Shown in pieces: positions 1-8,894 of a stretch of 16,150 nt of DNA. Location of the stretch: assembly GCA_030146155.1 (NCBI GenBank), contig JASLCF010000118.1, positions 1-16,150 on the forward strand, read 5' to 3'. The notes beneath the pieces were generated by a model, which saw only the letters and a list, made by a program, of their open reading frames with translations, did no database searches and was not told the DNA's origin. Positions within the stretch are counted from its first letter, which is position 1. Every line of letters begins with the position of its first letter. The translations under genes were made by a program, and so were the position numbers. Source of the DNA: Savagea sp. (lineage in GTDB: Bacteria > Bacillota > Bacilli > Bacillales_A > Planococcaceae).

Positions 1-330
1 TGGTTTAGGGAATTCCGACTTATTCTTTTCTGTATTTAATTGTTTCACCAATTGCTTTAACTCTTGAACTTCATGTAATACTTCATCCTCATGAACAACA
101 GGACGATTGCTCTTTTGTATCCCTTCTGGTAGCATTTTTGGATGCAAGGAAACCGGTCTAGATTCTTCTACACCGGCTACAACTTCTACAATATTCTTTT
201 TAAATAATCCTAAAAATCCTTTCGTTTGCTTGACAGAAGAGCGGATAATTACCGCTCGCTCTCCAAAGTCTGCTTGTATTTGGCGCATTGCTTCAACCAT
301 AGAAGAAGCAGTAAATGTTTTAGTTTTCAT
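1..330 (-). CDS. flhF: FlhF, flagellar SRP-like GTPase (N-terminal part, cut by window edge)
   Basis: Only the first 110 codons are present; the frame is open to base 1. FlhF is a signal-recognition-particle family GTPase that acts at the membrane in flagellar placement and assembly. The visible part starts MKTKTFTASSMVEAMRQI and continues with a KGFLGLFKK segment and a charged helix. This is the B domain that precedes the NG GTPase domain in this family; the GTP-binding motifs lie outside the window. The ATG shares one base with the flhA stop (TAATG), so translation is probably coupled to flhA, with a GGAG about 12 nt upstream inside flhA. The position after flhA is the Bacillales order. Identification rests on this N-terminus and on context. 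Confidence 0.9.
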   Translation of the reverse strand, partial: MKTKTFTASSMVEAMRQIQADFGERAVIIRSSVKQTKGFLGLFKKNIVEVVAGVEESRPVSLHPKMLPEGIQKSNRPVVHEDEVLHEVQELKQLVKQLNTEKNKSEFPKP

Positions 331-2363
331 TAGATATCCACTACTCCAATACTTTGTACTTCAATTGAGGCTTCCAATTCGTTATAAGATAAGATTGGAA
401 TCTGCGGGAAGTACCTTTCTGAAATTTGTCTTAAATACATTCGAATGGCTGGCGAACATAAAATTACAGGAGACTGGTCCATCAACGCAACTCGTTCAAT
501 AACTTGTGCAATGGATTCTAAAATTTGTTGTGATTGCTCAGGTGGTAATGCAAGATAATTTCCTTGCTCTGTTTGTTCTATATGATCAGCCATTAATTTC
601 TCAACGCCACCTGACACGGTTAACACTTGAAGTGCACTTCCATCATTCGGTGCATATTGCATGGTGATTTGGCGAGCTAAAGATTGACGACAGTACTCCG
701 TCAGCAAATCTAAGTCTGAAGTGTATTTAGATGTGTCAGCCAATGTTTCAAAAATGATAGGCAAATTCCGAATGGATACTTTTTCACTCAATAATTTTGC
801 TAAGACTTTTTGAATTTCACCAATAGATAAAGGCGTCGGAGTTAATTCGTCGACTAAGATTGGTGAGCTTTCGTGAATATGGTCGACCAACTGTTTTGTT
901 TCTTGACGACCTAATAAGTCCGCTGCATTTGCTCGAATGATTTCTGTTAAATGTGTCGACACCACACTTGGCGGGTCAACAACCGTGTATCCAAGGATTT
1001 CTGCGTCTTCTTTCGTATCTTCCGTGATCCATTTTGCAGGAAGTCCGAAAGCAGGTTCAATCGTATCAATACCCTCAATTGAATCATCACCACCAGGGGA
1101 CATTGCTAAGTAGTGATCCAGCAATAATTCTCCTTTGGCCATCTCATTTCCTTTGATTTTAATCCGGTATTCATTCGGTTGTAATTGAATATTATCGACA
1201 ATACGAACGACTGGAATGACTAGCCCTAACTCAAGGGCAAGTTGTCTTCTAATCATCACTACTCGGTCGAGTAAATCGCCACCTTGGTCCGTGTCAACGA
1301 GTGGAATTAACCCATAGCCAAATTCAAATTCAATAGGATCCACATTCAATAAGTTAATGACACTTTCAGGACTTTTCATCTCATCCGTTTCAATTTCTTC
1401 TTCAATTTCTAATAACTCTTCGGGGTCTTCTTCCACTTTACGATTAATCATATAAGCCCCAAGTGCTAATGCTGCTGCGATTGAAGTTGTTAAAAGTAAA
1501 TGGATAGGTGTAAAAACACCTAATAAGAAAATAGTGACTGCCGCCACATTTAATAATTTCGGTTGACCTAATAATTGATCCGTTATATCTGTCCCTAAGT
1601 TACCGTCTGACGCTGCTCTTGTTACCACAATCCCTGTTGCAGTAGAGATTAACAATGCAGGAATTTGTGAAACAATCCCATCTCCCACTGTTAACCTTGA
1701 GAAGCGAGCTGCAGATTCTGCAAAGCTTAAATCCATTTGAACCACACCGATGATCATTCCAACAAGTAAGTTAATGATAACGATAATGATTCCTGCAATG
1801 GCATCCCCTTTAACGAATTTCGTAGCCCCGTCCATCGCTCCGTAAAAGTCAGCTTCATTACTTACCTTTTCTCGGCGCTCACGAGCTTGTACTTCTGAAA
1901 TCATCCCTGCGTTTAAATCCGCATCAATACTCATTTGCTTACCTGGCATCGCGTCAAGCGTAAAGCGTGCCGCAACTTCTGAAACACGTTCCGAACCTTT
2001 CGTAATTACGATAAATTGAATGATGATTAAAATAACGAATACGACAAGACCGACAACAACGTTTCCGCCTGTTACGAACGTACCGAATGTATCAACTACG
2101 CCCCCAGCCTCTCCACGTGTTAAAATCGCACGGGTAGTTGAAACGTTTAATCCTAATCGAAATAAAGTTAATAATAAGAGGAGTGAGGGGAAGATGGAGA
2201 ATTCCAATGCTTCCTTCATATTCATGGCAGTGAGTAAGACCATTAATCCCAATGTAATATTAATAATAATTAAAAAGCTAAGTAACCCTGAAGGTAAAGG
2301 AATAACAAGCATTGCAACAATCATTATTACAGCTACAAGTACTCCAAGATCTTTAAATTGCAT
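330..2363 (-). CDS. flhA: FlhA, flagellar type III export gate protein
   Basis: FlhA is the large inner-membrane subunit of the export gate. Its cytoplasmic domain docks chaperone-substrate complexes and its membrane domain is tied to proton-driven export. The 677 residues match the usual size. The N-terminal half (about residues 5-315) holds some eight hydrophobic segments, with the conserved RLGLNVSTTRAIL stretch near 69-81, the cytoplasmic FHIPEP loop near 121-190 (MPGKQMSIDADLNAG, then KGDAIAG) and GIVVTR near 244-249. The rest is the soluble FlhA-C domain after an acidic linker (about 312-330, rich in Glu). The start follows an AAAGGGAGG site, 22 nt after flhB. The stop overlaps the flhF start by one base. 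Nothing looks broken. Confidence 0.98.
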   Translation of the reverse strand: MQFKDLGVLVAVIMIVAMLVIPLPSGLLSFLIIINITLGLMVLLTAMNMKEALEFSIFPSLLLLLTLFRLGLNVSTTRAILTRGEAGGVVDTFGTFVTGGNVVVGLVVFVILIIIQFIVITKGSERVSEVAARFTLDAMPGKQMSIDADLNAGMISEVQARERREKVSNEADFYGAMDGATKFVKGDAIAGIIIVIINLLVGMIIGVVQMDLSFAESAARFSRLTVGDGIVSQIPALLISTATGIVVTRAASDGNLGTDITDQLLGQPKLLNVAAVTIFLLGVFTPIHLLLTTSIAAALALGAYMINRKVEEDPEELLEIEEEIETDEMKSPESVINLLNVDPIEFEFGYGLIPLVDTDQGGDLLDRVVMIRRQLALELGLVIPVVRIVDNIQLQPNEYRIKIKGNEMAKGELLLDHYLAMSPGGDDSIEGIDTIEPAFGLPAKWITEDTKEDAEILGYTVVDPPSVVSTHLTEIIRANAADLLGRQETKQLVDHIHESSPILVDELTPTPLSIGEIQKVLAKLLSEKVSIRNLPIIFETLADTSKYTSDLDLLTEYCRQSLARQITMQYAPNDGSALQVLTVSGGVEKLMADHIEQTEQGNYLALPPEQSQQILESIAQVIERVALMDQSPVILCSPAIRMYLRQISERYFPQIPILSYNELEASIEVQSIGVVDI

Positions 2364-2385
2364 GTCTTCCTCCCTTTCATCTCAC

Positions 2386-3468
2386 TTATATTTTTCGTTT
2401 CATTCGATACACGTAGGCAAGTACTTCTGCGACGGCTTTAAAGAATTGCTCAGGAACTTCATCACCAATCTCAACTTCACTGTACATTGCCCGAGCTAAC
2501 TGTCGATTCTCAACAAGGGTGACCTCATGTTCATTCGCAATCATTTTAATCTTTTGCGCCACAAAATCTACGCCTTTTGCCACCACAACGGGAGCTTCCA
2601 TCTCACCATCTTTATACTTCAATGCAATGGCATAATGGGTCGGGTTAGTAATGACAACATCCGCATCAGGTATTTCTTGCATCATCCGTCGCATCGCCAT
2701 TTCCCTTTGAACTTGTTTAATTCTCGACTTAATCAAAGGGTCCCCTTCCATATTTTTATATTCATCTTTAATGTCTTGCTTAGACATTTTTAAGTTTTTT
2801 TCATAGTCATATTTCTGATAAAAATAATCAATAATAGCAATCGTTAACAATACAAATGCCGCGACTATACCCATTAAACCGACTAATTGCGCAACAGTCA
2901 TTAACGTTTCTGCTGGGGTTTTAAAAGCTAAACCCAATACTTTTTCGATATTGAAAACAACAATCATCGTTGTCACTGAACCAATGAACGAAATTTTCAA
3001 TACAGATTTTAAAAGCTCCACTAGTGCTCGTACAGAGAAAATACGTTTTAATCCTTTAATCGGATCAATCTTTTTTAAATCAAATTTTAAAGGTTCTGTC
3101 GTAAATAAAAAGCCAAACTGCATTAAATTCCCACTTACTCCTGCAATAATCGACACGAGAAAAACAGGGAGTAAAATAACCGCCATTTCTTTAATCACTT
3201 CTATGTATATTAAGCGAGCATTATCCATCGTAATCGGTCCACGGTGAATCCATTGCGTAAAGGTATGTTCAAAGAATAAGAAGAAGCGATCTCTTAGTAA
3301 GGCAGCTGCAAAAAACAAAAATAAAAATACGGCTAAAATGACTAGTGCACTCGTGACATCTGCACTTTTAAGGACCTGCCCTTTTTTTCGAGAATCTTCT
3401 CGTTTTTTAGGAGTTGCTTTTTCAGTTTTTTCACCTGCGAAGAACTGCAAATCTAACCGTAATTGCAT
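2386..3468 (-). CDS. flhB: FlhB, export gate and substrate-specificity switch protein
   Basis: FlhB sits in the export gate and, after self-cleavage, lets the apparatus change from rod/hook to filament substrates in response to FliK. The 360-residue protein opens with MQLRLDLQFFAGEKTEKATP, the normal Bacillales start, followed by four hydrophobic segments (about 40-60, 93-115, 160-180, 190-215). The cytoplasmic domain carries the autocleavage motif NPTH at residues 275-278 (cut between N275 and P276) and is followed by the usual C-terminal domain ending in a basic tail. The start lies one base after the fliR stop. Its AGGAGG site is formed by the Gly codons at the end of fliR, which suggests coupled translation. 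Length and motifs are complete. Confidence 0.98.
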   Translation of the reverse strand: MQLRLDLQFFAGEKTEKATPKKREDSRKKGQVLKSADVTSALVILAVFLFLFFAAALLRDRFFLFFEHTFTQWIHRGPITMDNARLIYIEVIKEMAVILLPVFLVSIIAGVSGNLMQFGFLFTTEPLKFDLKKIDPIKGLKRIFSVRALVELLKSVLKISFIGSVTTMIVVFNIEKVLGLAFKTPAETLMTVAQLVGLMGIVAAFVLLTIAIIDYFYQKYDYEKNLKMSKQDIKDEYKNMEGDPLIKSRIKQVQREMAMRRMMQEIPDADVVITNPTHYAIALKYKDGEMEAPVVVAKGVDFVAQKIKMIANEHEVTLVENRQLARAMYSEVEIGDEVPEQFFKAVAEVLAYVYRMKRKI

Positions 3469-3469
3469 G

Positions 3470-4249
3470 TCATCCGCCTCCTAAAATCAACATAAAATCC
3501 CGCATGGACACTGCCATATACTCAAACAATTTTCGTATCAAAGTTACCATTACAGGAATCATTGTGACTAACACTAAAAAACTGACTGTAATTTTGATTG
3601 GAAACCCAACAACAAAGATATTCATTTGAGGAACAGCACGTGCCGTAATCCCTAATGCTAGGTCTACTAAAAATAATGTGGCTACTACTGGAATCGCCAT
3701 TTGGAAGGCAATCGTGAATACAGAAGCCAATAAAATCGTCGAAAATTCCGCAAAAGAACTCGATTCAAAAGCCAAAGATAATTGATCAATCGGTACAAAC
3801 TGATAACTGTAATAAATGCCATCTAATATCATATGATGACCATTCACAGCCAGCAGAAGTAGCATAGCGACTGCATTAAAAAATTGACCTAGCAATGGAG
3901 ATTGTGCGCCTGTTTGAGGGTCAATCACGTTCGCAATTGCAAAACCCATTTGAAAGTCGATAAATCCTCCGGCAATTTGGATGGCTGACATAATGATAAA
4001 AGCGACCATTCCTAAACCTATCCCTAACACCGCTTCTTTCATCAGCAATAAAGGAAAACTAGCATCAATTGAAAGAGCCACGGCTTCTCCTAAGATAGGA
4101 GTCAACATAAATGCGAGTATTAAGCCGATGCCTAAACGTTGCCAAACAGGTATTGTGCGATAGGAGAATAAAGGAGCCGTCACAAAAAATGAACTCACAC
4201 GCGTAAACACCAGTAAAAAAACAGGCAAATAATTAAACAATTCTTCCAT
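3470..4249 (-). CDS. fliR: FliR, flagellar export gate membrane protein
   Basis: FliR forms the core of the export channel with FliP and FliQ. The 259 residues are almost entirely hydrophobic, with about six membrane segments. Typical features include an N-terminal FLLVFTRVSSFFVTAPL segment, an IAGGFIDFQMGFAIANVIDP stretch near 91-110 and a C-terminal IFVVGFPIKITVSFLVL segment. The ATG is four bases after the fliQ stop, with a GGGTGA-type site inside the end of fliQ. The last residues, LILGGG, supply the ribosome binding site for flhB. Length and order agree with Bacillales FliR. Confidence 0.97.
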   Translation of the reverse strand: MEELFNYLPVFLLVFTRVSSFFVTAPLFSYRTIPVWQRLGIGLILAFMLTPILGEAVALSIDASFPLLLMKEAVLGIGLGMVAFIIMSAIQIAGGFIDFQMGFAIANVIDPQTGAQSPLLGQFFNAVAMLLLLAVNGHHMILDGIYYSYQFVPIDQLSLAFESSSFAEFSTILLASVFTIAFQMAIPVVATLFLVDLALGITARAVPQMNIFVVGFPIKITVSFLVLVTMIPVMVTLIRKLFEYMAVSMRDFMLILGGG

Positions 4250-4253
4250 CTAA

Positions 4254-4523
4254 TCACCCGATATACCGAGCTAAATTTTGAAAAATCTCGCCCGCAAAAG
4301 TCGTGATATGATTTAACATCCACGGTGCAAAAATAATAATGGCTACTAAGACCGCTACAATTTTTGGAACAAAGGCTAATGTCTGTTCTTGGATTTGTGT
4401 CGTTGCCTGGAAAATACTCACTAACAATCCAGTCACTAAAGCGATGATAAGAAGAGGACCAGCAGTTAATAAAACCACACTTATGCCTCGTTCAGCAAAT
4501 GTAATAATCATTTCTTGAGTCAT
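4254..4523 (-). CDS. fliQ: FliQ, flagellar export gate membrane protein
   Basis: FliQ is the small two-helix subunit that packs around the FliP/FliR core of the export gate. The 89-residue protein has two hydrophobic helices (about 15-37 and 48-72) separated by the conserved FQATTQIQEQTLAFVPKI segment, the family hallmark. It follows fliP by 19 nt and is preceded by an AAAGGAGGG ribosome binding site. The size is standard for the family. Confidence 0.97.
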   Translation of the reverse strand: MTQEMIITFAERGISVVLLTAGPLLIIALVTGLLVSIFQATTQIQEQTLAFVPKIVAVLVAIIIFAPWMLNHITTFAGEIFQNLARYIG

Positions 4524-4542
4524 AGGACAGACCCTCCTTTAT

Positions 4543-5211
4543 CTAGAAGCTTTGAAGTAACGACTGAATAATTAAATACCAGCCATCTACTAAAACAAAA
4601 AGTAAAATTTTAAAAGGTAAAGAAATCATAACAGGCGGTAACATCATCATCCCCATAGACATTAAAACACTGGCTACAATCATATCAATGACTAAAAATG
4701 GAATGAAAATCATAAATCCCATTTGAAAAGCCGTTTTAATTTCACTGAGAGCGAAGGCTGGAACCATCATGGTCAAGGGAATTTCTTCTATCGTCGTTGG
4801 TTTTTCTTTTACTTTGTTATAACGTAAAAATAAATCTAAATCTTTTTGTCTCGTATGATTACTCATGAATTTTTTAATCGGTAAACTGGCTTTTTCATAA
4901 GCTTCGTCGATCGAAATTTCTTCTGCAAATAAAGGTGTCAATGCTATTTCATTAACCTCTTTAAACGTAGGTGCCATAATGAAAAAAGTTAAAAAAAGTG
5001 CCAAACCAACTAACACTTGGTTTGGTGGCATCTGTTGCGTAGCCAATGCCGTTCTCACAAATGACAGAACAATGACGATTCGAGTGAATGATGTCATTAA
5101 AATCAATAAAGCTGGTGCTAAAGAGAGCACAGTCATCAGCAATAACAACTTCACTGAAGTTGAAACGTTCGTTGAATCACTTTCTGAGAAAAACTGCATA
5201 AATTCATTCAT
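4543..5211 (-). CDS. fliP: FliP, flagellar export gate membrane protein
   Basis: FliP forms the ring at the entrance of the export channel with FliR and FliQ. Both family signatures are visible: [19 protein letters not shown] near the N-terminus, running into the [10 protein letters not shown] segment, and [20 protein letters not shown] in the C-terminal part, with four membrane segments in all. I place the start at the ATG at 5211 (MNEFMQFF, 222 aa). The only ribosome binding site (GGGAG) lies one base from the upstream ATG at 5220 but 10 bases from this one. With this start the gene overlaps fliO by 8 nt (ATGAATGA). The alternative start at 5220 adds three residues. The function call is not affected. 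Confidence 0.96.
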   Translation of the reverse strand: MNEFMQFFSESDSTNVSTSVKLLLLMTVLSLAPALLILMTSFTRIVIVLSFVRTALATQQMPPNQVLVGLALFLTFFIMAPTFKEVNEIALTPLFAEEISIDEAYEKASLPIKKFMSNHTRQKDLDLFLRYNKVKEKPTTIEEIPLTMMVPAFALSEIKTAFQMGFMIFIPFLVIDMIVASVLMSMGMMMLPPVMISLPFKILLFVLVDGWYLIIQSLLQSF

Positions 5212-5896
5212 CTTTCTCATGCTCCCTTTTCACAAAATTAGATAGATGATTGTTTCTTTGGCGTTTCACTTTATTTAATTCTTGTTCAAATAAAGAATCA
5301 AAAGAAGAGTCGCTCGTTGACTTTTGTGTTTTCTTTGTACGCTGTTCCGTCCATTTTTTCCATTGATTGATTAATGGGTTCGTGTTAATAGAAAAATTAG
5401 TATCTTGCTCTTTTTCAAATAATTCCTGTAGCTGTTGTAATTCTTCGTCCGTCACTAATTCTTTAAGTAAACGAACTTCATCTCCTACTCCAACAATAAA
5501 ATACTGCTTCCCAATGGCAATGAGTTGGACCGATTTATTAGGTCCGACAGAGACTCCACCTAAATTACGCATCAATTTTTGACTACCGAATTGTTGGTTT
5601 TTTCTCCCCATTAGACGCACGACGACATATAAAAGCCCAATCACAAAGGCAAAAGCAAACACCATTTTGATATAGGTCCAAAGTGTGGGAGCACTCTTTG
5701 CTTCTGTTAAGGGAGCTTGCTGTTGTTGGGGTGTTTGCTCTACTGGTTCATTCATTTCTTCACATTTCTCAGGTTGTTCTTCACACTCTGCAATTGTTGG
5801 AGAAGCCGCCTGAGTAGGAATGGGATGCAACTGACATGCCATCCATAGCACACAAAGTAAAGACGTGAAACGAAGCCATTTTATCACTCGCTTCAT
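5204..5896 (-). CDS. fliO: FliO (B. subtilis FliZ type), flagellar export assembly protein
   Basis: FliO helps FliP assemble into the export gate. The 230-residue protein has an N-terminal signal-like sequence (basic residues, a hydrophobic core about 9-21, PTQA-AS as a possible cleavage site near 30). A short extracytoplasmic Glu/Gln-rich segment follows, with cysteines at 38 and 45, then a membrane helix (about 72-94). Next comes a small beta-rich cytoplasmic domain ([20 protein letters not shown]) and a long charged C-terminal tail. This architecture fits the Gram-positive FliO/FliZ form, which is longer than enterobacterial FliO. It starts four bases after cheY with an AGGA site overlapping the cheY stop, and overlaps fliP at its end. 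The sequence is weakly conserved, so the call leans on position as well. Confidence 0.88.
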   Translation of the reverse strand: MKRVIKWLRFTSLLCVLWMACQLHPIPTQAASPTIAECEEQPEKCEEMNEPVEQTPQQQQAPLTEAKSAPTLWTYIKMVFAFAFVIGLLYVVVRLMGRKNQQFGSQKLMRNLGGVSVGPNKSVQLIAIGKQYFIVGVGDEVRLLKELVTDEELQQLQELFEKEQDTNFSINTNPLINQWKKWTEQRTKKTQKSTSDSSFDSLFEQELNKVKRQRNNHLSNFVKREHEKDE

Positions 5897-5900
5897 GGAA

Positions 5901-6263
5901 TTATCCTAACGCTTTTTCAATTGCTTCGATTACACGGTCAGCTTGGAAAGGCTTAACGATAAAGTCTTTTGCTCCTGCTTGAATCGCATCGATGACCATT
6001 GCTTGTTGTCCCATTGCTGAACACATAATAATCGTTGCAGATGCATCTTTAGCTTTGATTTCTTTAAGGGCAGTAATCCCGTCCATTTCAGGCATTGTAA
6101 TGTCCATAGTGACTAGATCTGGGCTCAATTCAAAATATTTCTCAACAGCTTGTGTCCCATTTGCAGCCTCTCCTATTACTTCAAACCCATTTTTCGTTAA
6201 AATATCCTTAATCATCATACGCATAAATGCGGCATCGTCTACAATTAGAATTTTTTTACTCAT
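5901..6263 (-). CDS. cheY: CheY, chemotaxis response regulator
   Basis: CheY is a single receiver domain of 120 residues. Phosphorylated by CheA, it binds the flagellar switch and changes the direction of rotation. The acidic pocket D9/D10, the phospho-acceptor D54 (VTMDITMPEMDG), S82 (CSAMG) and K104 (KPF) are all present. There is no output domain. The gene lies between fliY, which encodes a switch protein with CheY-P phosphatase sites, and fliO, exactly as in the B. subtilis operon; this supports CheY rather than Spo0F or another stand-alone receiver. An AGGAGG site precedes the ATG. Confidence 0.96.
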   Translation of the reverse strand: MSKKILIVDDAAFMRMMIKDILTKNGFEVIGEAANGTQAVEKYFELSPDLVTMDITMPEMDGITALKEIKAKDASATIIMCSAMGQQAMVIDAIQAGAKDFIVKPFQADRVIEAIEKALG

Positions 6264-6283
6264 GTTATTTTCCTCCTACATAC

Positions 6284-7450
6284 TTAACGTAAATTGTTTA
6301 ATCGATCTTCTTTGTTCAAAATATCAGTAATACGCACACCAAAGTTCTCATCAATCACGACAACTTCGCCTTTTGCAATATTACGATTATTCACTAGAAT
6401 ATCCACTGGCTCGCCAGCAAGTTTATCAAGTTCAATGATTGAACCACTCGACATTTCTAATATTTCTTTCACTGACCGAGTTGTTCTACCTAGTTCTACT
6501 GTGACTTCTAACGGAATATCTAATAATAAGTTTAAATTGTGGTGCTCATCTTTGTTTAATTGCGGTGTGTCAAAACTAGCGAATTGTGGTTGTTGAATAT
6601 TGACTTGTTGCTGTCGCTGTTGTTGCGAATTAGGTACTTGTTGAATAGGTGTTTGATTTAGATAAGGTTTTGACTCTAGTGTTGGCTGCTCTAACGGAGT
6701 AGAGAAGTTCACAGACGGCATCTCTTCTTTCATTGTTTTAGAAGGCCCACCAGACATCACATGCTCGAGCTCTGCAACGAGACCTTTTCCAAAGTTCATT
6801 TCAAAGAGTTGCATAATATCAGAATCAATCAATTCACCCACTTTAATATTGAATGAAACTTTGATTATTTTCCCATTTTGCGGAATTAATTGAATCCCCT
6901 TCTCATTTTGAATGTCCATAATATCCGTCGTAGGTGGAGAAATATCAACTTTTTTATTAAAAATAGTAGACATTGATGTTGCTGCACTTCCCATCATTTG
7001 ATTCATCGCTTCTTGCACAGCACTTAAATGAATATCATTTAATTCTTGATCAGGTTTTGTCCCGTCACCACCCAACATTAAATCAGCAATAATCGCAGCA
7101 TCTGTCTTCTTAATGACGAGTAAGTTAGCGCCCGTCAAACCTGCTGTATATTCAACCTTAACAGCAACATAAGGCTGAATAAATTCACTTTCTAATGACT
7201 CACGACTGACAACTGTGGTCGTCGGTGTAGTAATTTCTACTTTTTGACCTAAAAGAGCGGATAAAGCGGTAGCCGCACTTCCGAAAGACATATTCCCAAT
7301 TTCACCTAATGTGTCTTTCTCCATGTCTGTTAACAAATCATTGAGATCGTCGTCAGCTAGTTCTGAGGGAGATGCATTATCTTCCTCTCCACCTACGTCA
7401 CCTCGAAGTAACGCTTCAATCTCTTCTTGAGAGAGTATGTTATCACTCAT
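6284..7450 (-). CDS. fliY: FliY, flagellar switch protein with CheC-type phosphatase sites
   Basis: FliY is the Gram-positive C-ring subunit that combines a CheC-like CheY-P phosphatase with a FliN (SpoA) domain. From the chosen ATG (388 aa) an N-terminal peptide LSQEEIEALL (6-15) resembles that of FliM and probably binds CheY-P. Two CheC active-site motifs of the form ExxN-x22-P are intact: E50/N53/P76 and E147/N150/P173. A low-complexity Gln/Pro-rich linker (about 236-300) leads to the SpoA domain (about 305-380). The frame is open upstream to a TTG at 7468, but the GGAGGAG site directly after that TTG fits an ATG at 7450 (or 7453). This start gives an 8-nt overlap with fliM and an N-terminus like FliM's. 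Confidence 0.96.
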   Translation of the reverse strand: MSDNILSQEEIEALLRGDVGGEEDNASPSELADDDLNDLLTDMEKDTLGEIGNMSFGSAATALSALLGQKVEITTPTTTVVSRESLESEFIQPYVAVKVEYTAGLTGANLLVIKKTDAAIIADLMLGGDGTKPDQELNDIHLSAVQEAMNQMMGSAATSMSTIFNKKVDISPPTTDIMDIQNEKGIQLIPQNGKIIKVSFNIKVGELIDSDIMQLFEMNFGKGLVAELEHVMSGGPSKTMKEEMPSVNFSTPLEQPTLESKPYLNQTPIQQVPNSQQQRQQQVNIQQPQFASFDTPQLNKDEHHNLNLLLDIPLEVTVELGRTTRSVKEILEMSSGSIIELDKLAGEPVDILVNNRNIAKGEVVVIDENFGVRITDILNKEDRLNNLR

Positions 7451-8441
7451 CATCTTCATCTCCTCCAACTATCGTTTCGATCAATTGAACTGCCATTTTA
7501 TTTTTCACTTTTCCAGGTTGTGCGTTAAACTTCGCTTGATTGCCTACTTTAATAGTCAATGGGTCTTCAATTGATGTATTCAAAGTAATTAAATCACCAG
7601 CTTGTAAATGCAAGAAGTCTTGAATAGATATAGAGCCTCTTCCAAGTTCAGCAATGACTGGTAATTTGGCTGATTTTAATGTGCGTTCAATGTTTTTACT
7701 TTGTTCTTCTGTTGGTTCTTTTTTATTCGACTGCATCCAATAACTCACAGATAAATTCGGAACAACAGGCTCTAACACAACGTGTGGAATACAAATATTA
7801 ATCATCCCACTGGACTCACCAATGATAATGTTAAAGGAAATCACAACGACCGTTTCGTTCGGTGAAATCATTTGTAAAAACTGAGGGTTGACTTCCATTT
7901 CAGATAAAAACGGATCAATATCTACGATGGAAGACCACGCTTCTCTTAAATTATCAAATGAACGTTCATAAAGATTTGTTAAAATTTTGGATTCAATCTC
8001 GGTTAATTCTGTTATTTTGGCTGGTGTTTTACCAGAACCACCCATGAGTAAATCCAGCATAGAGTAAGCCACACTTGGATTGACTTCTAAAATAATATTC
8101 CCTTCAAGAGGAGGTACTTCAAAAATATTTATCAATGTCATATTCGGAATGGAGCGAATAAATTCTTCAAATGGGATTTGATCAACAGAAGCGACATTAA
8201 TTTGAACATAAGTTCTTAACTGTGCTGAGAAATAAGTCGTTAAGAGTCGAGCAAAGTTTTCATGGATACGTGTCAAACTTCGAATTTGATCTTTTGAAAA
8301 GCGAAGTGCACGCTTGAAGTCGTACACTTTTACCTTACGAGCCTCTTCCTGCTTTTTAATCTCTTCTGCATCCATTTCACCTGTAGATATAGCTGATAGT
8401 AGTGCATCAATCTCATTTTGTGAAAGTATATCACTAGACAT
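7443..8441 (-). CDS. fliM: FliM, flagellar motor switch protein
   Basis: FliM is the C-ring subunit that receives CheY-P and transmits it to FliG. The 332-residue protein starts with MSSDILSQNEIDALL, the conserved CheY-P binding peptide. A CheC-like middle domain follows (typical motifs RSLTRIHENFARLL near 57-70, NPSVAYSMLDLLMGG, ERSFDNLREAW), then a C-terminal SpoA/FliN-like domain (about 250-325: VIAELGRGSISIQDFLHLQAGDLI). The ATG has a GAGGAGGTGA site at good spacing, 18 nt after fliL. The end overlaps fliY. The length is normal and no key region is missing. Confidence 0.98.
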   Translation of the reverse strand: MSSDILSQNEIDALLSAISTGEMDAEEIKKQEEARKVKVYDFKRALRFSKDQIRSLTRIHENFARLLTTYFSAQLRTYVQINVASVDQIPFEEFIRSIPNMTLINIFEVPPLEGNIILEVNPSVAYSMLDLLMGGSGKTPAKITELTEIESKILTNLYERSFDNLREAWSSIVDIDPFLSEMEVNPQFLQMISPNETVVVISFNIIIGESSGMINICIPHVVLEPVVPNLSVSYWMQSNKKEPTEEQSKNIERTLKSAKLPVIAELGRGSISIQDFLHLQAGDLITLNTSIEDPLTIKVGNQAKFNAQPGKVKNKMAVQLIETIVGGDEDDE

Positions 8442-8459
8442 ATAGTCACCTCCTCATCT

Positions 8460-8894
8460 TCACTGAATAATTTGTGAAACAATATATACCTTAATAATCT
8501 CCCCTTGTTGCATTAAAGGACTGATTTGAGCTTTTATACTCTCTTCGAACTGGATCTTACCTACTTTCCCTTCAAAATCCTCCGGTTTCATATCCGAAAG
8601 TTCTTGTATTACTTTATTATTAACTTGAAATTTACGTTTCGTTAATTCTTCTGCTGCTTTTTTACTGTCTGTCTGTATTGCTAATGTAATCCGTATAAAT
8701 TGACGGTTAGCTAAATTCGTAACGATTTCATCTAGTTCAACTGTCTGCTCGATAATCTCATCAATTGTTAATTCTTTTTCTTTTTTCGTTCCACTATCTT
8801 TTGTGAAATTTATATACAAAACAACTCCTACAACCGCGACAAGCGTAATGACAACGAGTACAATTAATGTAATCATTAGTCCTTTGTTCTTCAT
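8460..8894 (-). CDS. fliL: FliL, flagellar basal-body/stator-associated protein
   Basis: FliL is a single-pass membrane protein near the stators that supports motor output. The 144 residues begin with MKNKG and one membrane helix (about 7-29), followed by a charged spacer and an extracytoplasmic domain with TLAIQTDSKKAAEEL near the middle, as expected for the family. The ATG overlaps the flbD stop by four bases (ATGA), with a GAGGTG site inside the flbD end, so translation is likely coupled. Its place between flbD and fliM is the Bacillales order. Confidence 0.93.
   Translation of the reverse strand: MKNKGLMITLIVLVVITLVAVVGVVLYINFTKDSGTKKEKELTIDEIIEQTVELDEIVTNLANRQFIRITLAIQTDSKKAAEELTKRKFQVNNKVIQELSDMKPEDFEGKVGKIQFEESIKAQISPLMQQGEIIKVYIVSQIIQ

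Noticed and set aside
107..502. A 131-codon plus-strand open frame across the flhF-flhA junction
   Set aside because: No family resemblance, and it is opposite two real genes. The minus-strand FlhF start and FlhA end explain the region.
2020..2499. A 159-codon plus-strand open frame across the flhA-flhB junction
   Set aside because: Antisense to two intact conserved genes; Thr/Asn-rich translation typical of the complement of hydrophobic membrane-protein codons.
5209..5220. fliP start at the ATG at 5220
   Set aside because: The GGGAG ribosome binding site would be one base away. The ATG at 5211 has a workable 10-base spacing.
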